A stretch of 47,587 nucleotides of DNA from an uncultured Collinsella sp. (GTDB lineage: Bacteria; Actinomycetota; Coriobacteriia; Coriobacteriales; Coriobacteriaceae): contig CAUBPS010000018.1 in assembly GCA_958437935.1 (NCBI GenBank), forward strand, positions 1 through 47,587, in the 5' to 3' direction. Each line of letters begins with the position of its first letter. Positions within the stretch are counted from its first letter, which is position 1. Of this stretch, positions 41,391-47,587 are shown one piece after another. A program made the translations under genes and the position numbers. The notes beneath the pieces are model-generated. The model saw only the letters and a list, made by a program, of their open reading frames with translations, was not told where the DNA came from and made no database searches.

Positions 41391-42204
41391 TCCCGAGAAC
41401 AAGATCACGCGCTCCGACCTGGTCAGGAGCGCCGTCAACGTCGGCTCCCTGGGCATGGAGTTCTCCTGGACCTACTACAAGCAGATGAACATCGCCTTCT
41501 GCCTGATGGTCGCCAACATGCTCAAGAAGATCTACGCCGGCCGCCCCGACGACTACGCCGAGGCCCTGCACCGCCACTGCGCGTTCTTCAACATCACCGT
41601 CCAGTTCGCCCCGTTCGTCGGCGGCATCGCGATGGCCATGGAGGAGAAGGTCGCCCGCGGCGAGATCGAGCCGGAGAGCGTCAACGACGTCAAGGCCGCC
41701 CTCATGGGCCCGCTGTCGGGCATCGGCGACTCCATCTTCCTGTCGACCCTTCGCGTGGTCGCCGCCGCGGTGGGCATCAGCCTGTGCCAGGCCGGCAACC
41801 CCTTCGGCCCCATCGCCTTCCTGCTCATCTACAACGTCCCCGGCTTCGCGCTGCGCGTCTGGGGCGCCGTCAAGGGCTACGAGCTGGGCGTGGGCTTCCT
41901 GGACGAGGCCCAGAGGACCGGCCTCATGCAGAAGGTCATGACCTGCGTGGGCATCGTGGGCGTCATGGTCGTGGGCGCCATGTGCAAGGACATGTTCTGG
42001 GCCAGCATCCCGGTGGCCATCGGCTCGGGCGACGACGCCCAGACCCTCCAGGACATCCTGGACGGCATCATGCCCGGCATGCTCGGCATGATCGCCTTCT
42101 GGCTCTACTACTGGCTGCTGTCCAAGAAGATCAACCCCATGGTGCTGATCGTGGCCACCATGGTCGTGGGCATCGTCGGCGCGTTCTTCGGCGTGCTGGC
42201 GTAA
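41160..42204. repeat. Near-perfect repeat with 43906-44950 (EIIC 3' end plus EIID)
   Basis: About 1045 bp match 43906-44950 with a constant offset of 2746; I found no difference when reading both. Identity starts after a mismatch at 41159 and stops exactly at the EIID stop codon, where the flanks become unrelated. Confidence 0.88.
41380..42204 (+). CDS. PTS mannose-family EIID, copy 1
   Basis: A 274-residue membrane component with SAVNVGSLGMEFSWTYYKQM and MGPLSGIGDSIFLSTLRVV, both typical of EIID. The start is either ATG 41371 or 41380; I choose 41380, which gives the usual MTSSPENKITRSDL opening and better spacing. It overlaps EIIC, so translation is coupled. The whole gene appears identical to copy 2 (44126-44950). 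Third codon positions are almost all C or G, unlike the DMT gene next to it. Confidence 0.95.
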   Translation: MTSSPENKITRSDLVRSAVNVGSLGMEFSWTYYKQMNIAFCLMVANMLKKIYAGRPDDYAEALHRHCAFFNITVQFAPFVGGIAMAMEEKVARGEIEPESVNDVKAALMGPLSGIGDSIFLSTLRVVAAAVGISLCQAGNPFGPIAFLLIYNVPGFALRVWGAVKGYELGVGFLDEAQRTGLMQKVMTCVGIVGVMVVGAMCKDMFWASIPVAIGSGDDAQTLQDILDGIMPGMLGMIAFWLYYWLLSKKINPMVLIVATMVVGIVGAFFGVLA

Positions 42205-42234
42205 GCTCGGCCATATCTATCTGCCCCCAAGGGA

Positions 42235-42264
42235 AACGGCGACCCGCTGCGGTCGCCGTTTTTT
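42235..42264 (+). terminator. Terminator after the first PTS operon
   Basis: AACGGCGACC (42235-42244) and GGTCGCCGTT (42251-42260) pair around a 6-nt loop, and a T run follows. Confidence 0.92.
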
Positions 42265-42282
42265 ATTACGTGGAGGTGCTTC

Positions 42283-43173
42283 GTGAATCGATCCGACAAT
42301 CCACCTGACAATGGCGTGAGCGGTGCGATGTATCTATTTGGCACGGCGCTCCTGTGGAGCTTTATCGGCATCCTCGTTCACGCTAACTCGCAATCGGCTC
42401 TTTTGATCGGCGCCGTCACGTCGATATTTATGGCGCTCTTCATCTTGCTCGTGGGCAAGCCAAAGCTGCGCATCAGCCGCCTGATAGTTCTCGTCGCCGT
42501 CTGCAATTTTGTGACGGGCACCACGTTTAACTTCGCCAACCAGCTCACATCGGTCGGCAACGCGATTGTCTTGCAGTACACCTCGATGATCTTTGTCATT
42601 GTGTACCAGTCGCTTGCATCGCGCACGTTTCCTTCGACGGCAAAGATCCTCTCCGTGGTGGCTGCCTTTGCGGGCATGGGGCTCTTCTTTTTGGGCGATT
42701 TGAGTGCCCAGGGCATGCTCGGTAACTTGCTTGCGGTCATTTCGGGCGCCACCTTCGGGCTGTGCTTCTTCTTGAATGCGCGCCCCGATGCTTCGCCGAT
42801 GGTGTCGTCGCTTATATCGTGCGTGATCTCGATGCTGCCGATTTTCTATTTCGCGGGCAGCCTTGGTGCGGTCAAGCCCTTTGAGTGGGGCCTTATGGTG
42901 GTTCACGGTCTGTTTTGCAGTGGCTTGGCGAGCGTTTTGTATGCTAAGGGGATCGCGCGCACCAATGCGTTTGCGGCCAACTTGGTCTGCATGAGCGAAG
43001 TGGTGCTCGCGCCCTGCTGGTCGGCACTTTTGTTTGGCGAGGTCTTTAGTTGGAATGAGCTTTTGGGCGCGGCGATCATCGTCTCGGTTATCGTTGCCAA
43101 CCTGGTTTCCGATGCCTTTGGCGACGGTTTTCTCGTTGCGCTCGTTCATCGTCGCAACAGGGATTGCGCCTGA
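42283..43173 (+). CDS. DMT-superfamily (EamA-type) permease
   Basis: A 296-residue inner-membrane protein with about ten hydrophobic helices in two EamA-type halves. The second half has NLVCMSEVVLAPCWSALLFGE, and the end of the first has FNFANQLTSVGNAIVLQYTS. Start is GTG 42283 with GGAGG 8-12 nt upstream. It lies between a terminator and the second PTS pair. Family members export amino acids and metabolites or import drugs, so export of lysine released by the deglycases is an attractive but unproved idea. Its codon usage is less C/G-biased than that of the PTS genes around it. Confidence 0.85.
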   Translation: MNRSDNPPDNGVSGAMYLFGTALLWSFIGILVHANSQSALLIGAVTSIFMALFILLVGKPKLRISRLIVLVAVCNFVTGTTFNFANQLTSVGNAIVLQYTSMIFVIVYQSLASRTFPSTAKILSVVAAFAGMGLFFLGDLSAQGMLGNLLAVISGATFGLCFFLNARPDASPMVSSLISCVISMLPIFYFAGSLGAVKPFEWGLMVVHGLFCSGLASVLYAKGIARTNAFAANLVCMSEVVLAPCWSALLFGEVFSWNELLGAAIIVSVIVANLVSDAFGDGFLVALVHRRNRDCA

Positions 43174-43218
43174 GGGCCAATAGCCGCCGTTTACGGAGAA
43201 AAACACCCCGCTGAGCGA

Positions 43219-43240
43219 GTGGTATCAAATCATTTGTACC
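43219..43240 (+). promoter_or_regulatory. GGTATCAAAT-type site before the second EIIC
   Basis: GTGGTATCAAAT (43219-43230) followed by CATTTGTACC forms an imperfect palindrome. It matches the sites at 37248, 37281, 46328 and 46363. It lies 124 bp before the EIIC copy 2 start and suggests the same GntR control. Confidence 0.5.
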
Positions 43241-43362
43241 TGGCATGGGTGTTAGCAGCACACCAGGTACGCTTCGAACCGTGTGGTCGAGCTCCCGGAT
43301 TGATATCAGATGCGCGCGCGGCGGGATCGACGACGGCTCGGAAATCCTTATTGGGAGGAACT

Positions 43363-44136
43363 ATGCTTACCCAAGCAATCCTCGTCGGCTTAGTCGGAGC
43401 CTTTGGCTGCCTCGACTACCAGCTCGGCACCCTCTACGCGTTCCGCCCCCTCGTCCTGTGCCCGCTCGTGGGCCTGGTGCTGGGGGATCTGCAGACCGGT
43501 CTTGCCGTGGGCGCAAGCCTGGAGCTGCTGTTCATGGGCTCGATCTCCATCGGCGCCTACGTTCCGCCTAACGAGACAGTTGGCGGTGTACTTGCCTGCG
43601 CCTTCGCGATTCAGCTCGGCCAAGGTACAGAGACGGCCATCGCGCTCGCCATGCCCATCGCGGTGCTTTCGCTGACGATCGGCAATCTTACGAATGCGGT
43701 TTTCCCGGTGTTCGTCGATATGGCGGACAAGTATGCCCTCAAGGGCAACCTCAAAGGCATCTATGCGGTGCACTGGGGCATCGGTCTTTGGGGCTGCGTA
43801 GAGTATTTCCTGCTGTGCGCCGGTGCCTTCTATCTGGGCTCCGATGCCATCCAGGGCCTGCTCGACTTCATCCCGCCCTTCATCATTGATGGTTGCGGCG
43901 TCGCGGCCAACATCCTGCCGGCCATGGGCTTCGCCATGCTCGGCCGCCTGGTGCTCACCAAGCAGCTCGTGCCCTTCTACTTCCTGGGCTTCCTGCTGTG
44001 CTCCTACGCCAACGTGCCCGTCCTCGGTGTCGCCCTGATCGCCATCATCATCGGCATCGACAAGTTCGACCTGCTGGGACTCGGCGGAGCCCAGCCCCAG
44101 CTCTCCGCGGAAGGGGATGAGGACGATGACTTCTAG
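43363..44136 (+). CDS. PTS mannose-family EIIC, copy 2
   Basis: A 257-residue paralogue of the first EIIC (MLTQAILVGLVGAFGCLDYQ). I start at ATG 43363, preceded by GGGAGGA; the longer frame to 43219 has no support. The first 181 residues differ from copy 1, mainly around residues 85-170 (FPVFVDMADKYALKGNLKG; LWGCVEYFLLCAGAFYL). The last 76 are identical. No EIIA or EIIB accompanies it, so it must share those of the first operon or others. Different N-terminal channel residues could give a different sugar specificity. Confidence 0.95.
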   Translation: MLTQAILVGLVGAFGCLDYQLGTLYAFRPLVLCPLVGLVLGDLQTGLAVGASLELLFMGSISIGAYVPPNETVGGVLACAFAIQLGQGTETAIALAMPIAVLSLTIGNLTNAVFPVFVDMADKYALKGNLKGIYAVHWGIGLWGCVEYFLLCAGAFYLGSDAIQGLLDFIPPFIIDGCGVAANILPAMGFAMLGRLVLTKQLVPFYFLGFLLCSYANVPVLGVALIAIIIGIDKFDLLGLGGAQPQLSAEGDEDDDF

Positions 44137-44950
44137 TCCCGAGAACAAGATCACGCGCTCCGACCTGGTCAGGAGCGCCGTCAACGTCGGCTCCCTGGGC
44201 ATGGAGTTCTCCTGGACCTACTACAAGCAGATGAACATCGCCTTCTGCCTGATGGTCGCCAACATGCTCAAGAAGATCTACGCCGGCCGCCCCGACGACT
44301 ACGCCGAGGCCCTGCACCGCCACTGCGCGTTCTTCAACATCACCGTCCAGTTCGCCCCGTTCGTCGGCGGCATCGCGATGGCCATGGAGGAGAAGGTCGC
44401 CCGCGGCGAGATCGAGCCGGAGAGCGTCAACGACGTCAAGGCCGCCCTCATGGGCCCGCTGTCGGGCATCGGCGACTCCATCTTCCTGTCGACCCTTCGC
44501 GTGGTCGCCGCCGCGGTGGGCATCAGCCTGTGCCAGGCCGGCAACCCCTTCGGCCCCATCGCCTTCCTGCTCATCTACAACGTCCCCGGCTTCGCGCTGC
44601 GCGTCTGGGGCGCCGTCAAGGGCTACGAGCTGGGCGTGGGCTTCCTGGACGAGGCCCAGAGGACCGGCCTCATGCAGAAGGTCATGACCTGCGTGGGCAT
44701 CGTGGGCGTCATGGTCGTGGGCGCCATGTGCAAGGACATGTTCTGGGCCAGCATCCCGGTGGCCATCGGCTCGGGCGACGACGCCCAGACCCTCCAGGAC
44801 ATCCTGGACGGCATCATGCCCGGCATGCTCGGCATGATCGCCTTCTGGCTCTACTACTGGCTGCTGTCCAAGAAGATCAACCCCATGGTGCTGATCGTGG
44901 CCACCATGGTCGTGGGCATCGTCGGCGCGTTCTTCGGCGTGCTGGCGTAA
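43906..44950. repeat. Second copy of the 1045-bp EIIC-EIID repeat
   Basis: Partner of 41160-42204 in direct orientation; the two are separated by about 1.7 kb holding the DMT gene and the divergent part of EIIC copy 2. Direct repeats this long and this similar could also recombine and delete the DMT gene. Confidence 0.88.
44126..44950 (+). CDS. PTS mannose-family EIID, copy 2
   Basis: A 274-residue protein identical to EIID copy 1, with identical nucleotides as far as I can read. It overlaps EIIC copy 2 in the same way. Starts at 44117 or 44126 are possible, as in copy 1. Its downstream flank differs completely from that of copy 1 beginning at the stop codon. Confidence 0.95.
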   Translation: MTSSPENKITRSDLVRSAVNVGSLGMEFSWTYYKQMNIAFCLMVANMLKKIYAGRPDDYAEALHRHCAFFNITVQFAPFVGGIAMAMEEKVARGEIEPESVNDVKAALMGPLSGIGDSIFLSTLRVVAAAVGISLCQAGNPFGPIAFLLIYNVPGFALRVWGAVKGYELGVGFLDEAQRTGLMQKVMTCVGIVGVMVVGAMCKDMFWASIPVAIGSGDDAQTLQDILDGIMPGMLGMIAFWLYYWLLSKKINPMVLIVATMVVGIVGAFFGVLA

Positions 44951-44979
44951 AGCCTGCAGCAACGTTTTATCGACCTTGC

Positions 44980-45017
44980 AAAGGGATGGAGCAGGCCTGC
45001 GCCCTCCATCCCTTTTT
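44980..45017 (+). terminator. Terminator after the second EIIC-EIID pair
   Basis: AAAGGGATGGA (44980-44990) pairs with TCCATCCCTTT (45005-45015), and T residues follow. It lies 19 nt before the MFS start, so read-through into the MFS gene would be partial. Confidence 0.88.
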
Positions 45018-45033
45018 GTATAAAGGAGTTCGT

Positions 45034-46248
45034 ATGTTCGCGAAGGATCGCGAAGCAATGCGCCTGACGCCGGCGGAAGTCAGGCTGATTCTCATTGAGT
45101 CCCTGCAGTGGTGCGCCAACAACGCGGTGTACTTTTTGGGGCTTATCGGCGCGGCGACGTATGATTTGGCGGGCACCGCCTTTTTGGTCGCCGCCATCAC
45201 GCTCGTGCGCAACCTCACGACCTCGGTGGGCAATATGGTGTCGGGCTCGGTTATCGACCGCTTTGGCCCGCGCCGCACGTCGTTTGTGACATGCGTGATC
45301 ACGGCGGTGCTGTCGCTCGGTATTGGCCTGGCGCCGTTGTCCGTTCCCGGGCTGGTGTTTGCCGCATGTGTTTTGGGACTTGCCGGTGGTTTTATCAACA
45401 CCTGCACGCATGCGTTTCCGGGCTATCTTGAGTCGACCACCGAGGGCCGCACGCGTGTGAACGGCCTGATGGTCTTCTACAGCAACATCGCCTATACCGC
45501 GGGGCCGCTTCTTGGCGGTGCCATCGTGAGCTGCTTTGCCACTCAATCTGTCTATCTGCTTATGGCGGCAATGATGGGCGTGGCCGCGGTGCTTTCTCTG
45601 GGCTGCCATGAGAGCGTGGTTCCCCCAAAGGCGGAGAAGCAGAAGGGCGGCATCTTTGGAGGCATGGTCGAGGGTGCCCGGCTCACGTTTTGCAACCACG
45701 ATCTGCGTCTCATCTTTATCTCGGGCTTTTTGGGCTTCTTTGCGTTTGGCGCGTTCGATTCGCTGGAGTCGCTGTTCTATCGCGATGTGCTCAATGTAGA
45801 TATCGTCTGGCTGGGATGGCTGTCCTCGGTCGTGGGCCTTACCTCTTCGGTGGGTGCCTTCGCCCTGACCAAGCTTTCGGCTCGCCATGTCAACCTGCGC
45901 CTGTTGCTCGGGTCGCTCATGACGGTGGGCATTGGGTCCATGGTGTACGTGGGCACGGATATGCTGGGGGTAGCGATTATCGGCCAGGCGATCAACGGCT
46001 TGGCGTGGGGTTTCCTGGAGCCGCTCCAGATGATCCTGATTCAGGAGCGCGCGGACATCAAATACCTGGGCCGCATCACGGGCTTTGTACGTTTTGGTCT
46101 GATGAGTGCCGGCGTGCTGCCGTTGCTGGCCGCTCCGTTTTTGGCGGAGGCCTTGGGCGTTCAGACGGTGCTGTTTGGAGCTTCGACAATCATTGCGCTG
46201 GTAGGAACGCTGTTCTTTGTCACGCAGGGGAAGCGCCGGGAGTGCTAG
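45034..46248 (+). CDS. MFS permease
   Basis: A 404-residue inner-membrane protein with about 12 hydrophobic helices. The MFS loop 2-3 motif appears as GSVIDRFGPRRTSF (about residues 69-82), and an Asn/Tyr-rich helix 1 (LQWCANNAVYFLGLIGAA) precedes it. ATG 45034 follows AAAGGAG. I cannot name a substrate. Its place between the second PTS pair and the second deglycase suggests transport of a pathway substrate or product. The much longer frame reaching back to 44530 runs through EIID in another frame and is not real. Confidence 0.88.
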   Translation: MFAKDREAMRLTPAEVRLILIESLQWCANNAVYFLGLIGAATYDLAGTAFLVAAITLVRNLTTSVGNMVSGSVIDRFGPRRTSFVTCVITAVLSLGIGLAPLSVPGLVFAACVLGLAGGFINTCTHAFPGYLESTTEGRTRVNGLMVFYSNIAYTAGPLLGGAIVSCFATQSVYLLMAAMMGVAAVLSLGCHESVVPPKAEKQKGGIFGGMVEGARLTFCNHDLRLIFISGFLGFFAFGAFDSLESLFYRDVLNVDIVWLGWLSSVVGLTSSVGAFALTKLSARHVNLRLLLGSLMTVGIGSMVYVGTDMLGVAIIGQAINGLAWGFLEPLQMILIQERADIKYLGRITGFVRFGLMSAGVLPLLAAPFLAEALGVQTVLFGASTIIALVGTLFFVTQGKRREC

Positions 46249-46266
46249 ATATACATCTAATTCTAA

Positions 46267-46372
46267 TTTAATACCACTCGCCCGAGAATTTCGACCGTTC
46301 ACCGAGGATTGGCGTAGATTACAAAGTGGTATTAAAAACACGTTGGGTGTATGTCTATAATTGGTATCGAAA
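46267..46372 (+). promoter_or_regulatory. Control region of the second deglycase
   Basis: GTGGTATTAAA occurs inverted (46267-46277) and direct (46327-46337), and GGTATCGAAA follows (46363-46372). The box ACCGTTCACCGA (46294-46305) lies 34 nt before the direct site. Box and two direct sites have the same order and nearly the same spacing as at 37212-37290, so both deglycase promoters are likely under the same control. Confidence 0.55.
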
Positions 46373-46418
46373 AGAAACGCGATGTATAGAGTCGCGTGCA
46401 GGACAGAAAGGACAAACC

Positions 46419-47480
46419 ATGAAGGAAACCGAGAAGATCGAGATCATGCACTTTAGCCAGGAGGGCTACGTCGAGGACGGCAAGAACGTCTACGAGACCG
46501 GCAAGAAGATGACCGCCCTCGCCGACAAGGTCGCCGACGAGGGCTACGACGCCGTCTTCCTGATGGGCGTGGGCGGCACCTGGGACGAGTTTATGCAGCT
46601 CGAGTACCTCATGAACAAGTTCGGCGACCGCGACCTGGAGGTCTACCTGATCCACGCCGCCGAGTGGAACGTTATGGGCCACAAGCGCATGACCGAGAAG
46701 TCCGTCGTGCTCACCGCCTCTGAGTCCGGCACCACCCCCGAGGTGCTCGAGGCCGTCAAGAAGATGAAGGACATGGGTGTGCGCGTCTACGCCATGACCA
46801 AGCCCGAGGGCCCCATCGGCCAGGCTGTCGGCGCCGAGAACTGCGTCGCTATGGCTTCTGACCATGGCTCCGGTGGCTGCGAGAAGGGCTACTACCTCGC
46901 CGACTGCTTCGGCCTGCGCCTCCTCAACCGTCGCGGTTGCTTCCCCAAGTTCGATCTGTTCATCGAGCAGACCAAGGACATCTGGAAGGATATGCTTGAT
47001 ATCCGCAAGCGCTTCGAGCCGCGCGCCGAGGAGCTAGCCAAGAAGTACGCCCTCGCGCCCTACACCATGTTCATCGGCTCCGGTGCCCTCTGGGGCGAGA
47101 CCATCCTCTTCTCGATGTGCATCCTGGAGGAGATGCAGTGGAAGCGCACCCGCTACATCACCTCTGCCGACTTCTTCCACGGCACCCTTGAGCTCGTGGA
47201 GCCGGGCGTGCCCGTGTTCCTGTTCATGGGCGAGGACGAGAACCGTAAGCTCGACGAGCGTGTCCGCGCCTTTCTCAACCGCGGCGTGACCGGCGATACC
47301 GACATCAACATCATCGACACCGCCGAGTTCGCCATCCCGGGCCTTGACGACGAGTTCCGCGTCATCGTGTCTCCGTGGATCCTGTCCTCGCTGGTCACCG
47401 ATCGACTCGCCGCCTACTACGAGACGGTCACCAAGCACAACCTCAACTATCGTCGTTACTATCACCAGTTCGACTACTAA
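46419..47480 (+). CDS. FrlB-like fructoselysine-6-phosphate deglycase, copy B
   Basis: A 353-residue paralogue of copy A with 13 substitutions, at residues 11, 13, 18, 23, 24, 275, 282, 287, 312, 323, 324, 332 and 343. The catalytic Glu238 and His254 are kept. I start at ATG 46419 with AAAGGA upstream; the frame extends to 46326 but the extra residues are unrelated. It has its own promoter-like region and terminator, so it is expressed separately from the first operon. Substitutions cluster at the termini, which may reflect conversion of the middle rather than selection on function. Confidence 0.86.
   Translation: MKETEKIEIMHFSQEGYVEDGKNVYETGKKMTALADKVADEGYDAVFLMGVGGTWDEFMQLEYLMNKFGDRDLEVYLIHAAEWNVMGHKRMTEKSVVLTASESGTTPEVLEAVKKMKDMGVRVYAMTKPEGPIGQAVGAENCVAMASDHGSGGCEKGYYLADCFGLRLLNRRGCFPKFDLFIEQTKDIWKDMLDIRKRFEPRAEELAKKYALAPYTMFIGSGALWGETILFSMCILEEMQWKRTRYITSADFFHGTLELVEPGVPVFLFMGEDENRKLDERVRAFLNRGVTGDTDINIIDTAEFAIPGLDDEFRVIVSPWILSSLVTDRLAAYYETVTKHNLNYRRYYHQFDY
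46557..47240. repeat. Second copy of the 684-bp deglycase core repeat
   Basis: Partner of 38633-39316 with a constant offset of 7924 in direct orientation. Confidence 0.88.
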
Positions 47481-47505
47481 TCGACTGCTAAGTAAGAAGC
47501 ACCCT

Positions 47506-47534
47506 GCCCGGGCGCATGCGTCCGGGCTTTTTTT
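47506..47534 (+). terminator. Terminator of the second deglycase gene
   Basis: GCCCGG (47506-47511) pairs with CCGGGC (47522-47527) around the self-complementary CGCATGCG, and seven T follow. Confidence 0.88.
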
Positions 47535-47587
47535 AAAGGCTTTAGCCTGTGCGGGGCGCGCAGCGCGCCGCATCAGAAACCACCCGC

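Noticed and set aside
41160..44950. Simple tandem duplication or assembly artefact of EIIC-EIID
   Set aside because: The 5' parts of EIIC, the upstream regions and the downstream flanks all differ, so whole-unit duplication or a trivial assembly repeat does not fit, although long reads would settle it.
44854..46341. A 495-codon minus-strand frame opposite the MFS gene
   Set aside because: It spans a terminator, has random His/Arg/Gln-rich composition, and the plus strand has a clear MFS protein.

Overview
The window looks like a chromosomal segment of a Coriobacteriia gut anaerobe, most likely Collinsella. This is an inference from the gene content: moderately high GC, a maltodextrin/alpha-glucoside region, a mannose-family PTS with fructoselysine-type deglycases, a phosphoketolase, and a TsaB-RimI-TsaD fusion. 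No 16S or other marker gene is present, so the genus is not proven.

Layout. (1) 160-6983 (+) is a tight housekeeping operon: acpS, nnr (epimerase/dehydratase fusion), alr, a family-4 uracil-DNA glycosylase, tsaE, and a three-domain TsaB-RimI-TsaD fusion. (2) 7241-9400 is cstA, preceded by what looks like a transcription attenuator: a 14-codon Ile/Val-rich leader peptide, alternative hairpins and a terminator. (3) 9584-11776 encodes an unusual protein with a probable winged-helix N-terminus, a long charged low-complexity middle and a JetD/Toprim-like C-terminus, without any JetABC partners. (4) 12115-14297 (-) holds tRNA-Gln, a peptidoglycan-binding protein and a polyprenyl diphosphate synthase. 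(5) 14413-26838 is an alpha-glucan region: a PTS EIICB fused to a HAD phosphatase, a GntR/UTRA regulator, a maltodextrin-type ABC transporter (lipoprotein, two permeases, MsmK-like ATPase), glgP and malQ. A TTGTTTAAACAA-like site lies upstream of each promoter in this set, which suggests one regulon. (6) 27059-34787 holds galE, a PcsB-like cell-wall hydrolase, murB, a LacI regulator and a phosphoketolase (xfp) with LacI-type operators. (7) 35130-47480 is a sugar-amine (Amadori product) PTS region resembling gfr/frl systems: two overlapping GntR/UTRA regulators, a GlmS/AgaS-like SIS protein, a FrlB-like deglycase, PTS EIIA, EIIB, EIIC and EIID, a DMT permease, a second EIIC-EIID pair, an MFS permease and a second FrlB-like deglycase.

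The last region carries the clearest evolutionary signal. The 3' part of EIIC plus all of EIID (about 1045 bp) and the middle of the two deglycase genes (about 684 bp) appear identical at nucleotide level between copies, while flanking parts of the same genes are diverged. This is the pattern expected from gene conversion.

Outside genes there are several structured elements. Three copies of a nested hairpin element share an ATTAA terminal loop and have stems that covary. There is an array of alternating inverted repeats with an 80-bp period, a REP-like palindrome, and a 37-bp perfect hairpin. A short box, CC(A/G)TTC(A/G)CCGA, recurs upstream of four carbohydrate promoters.

All calls rest on reading the sequence and remembered family motifs; no database search was run.
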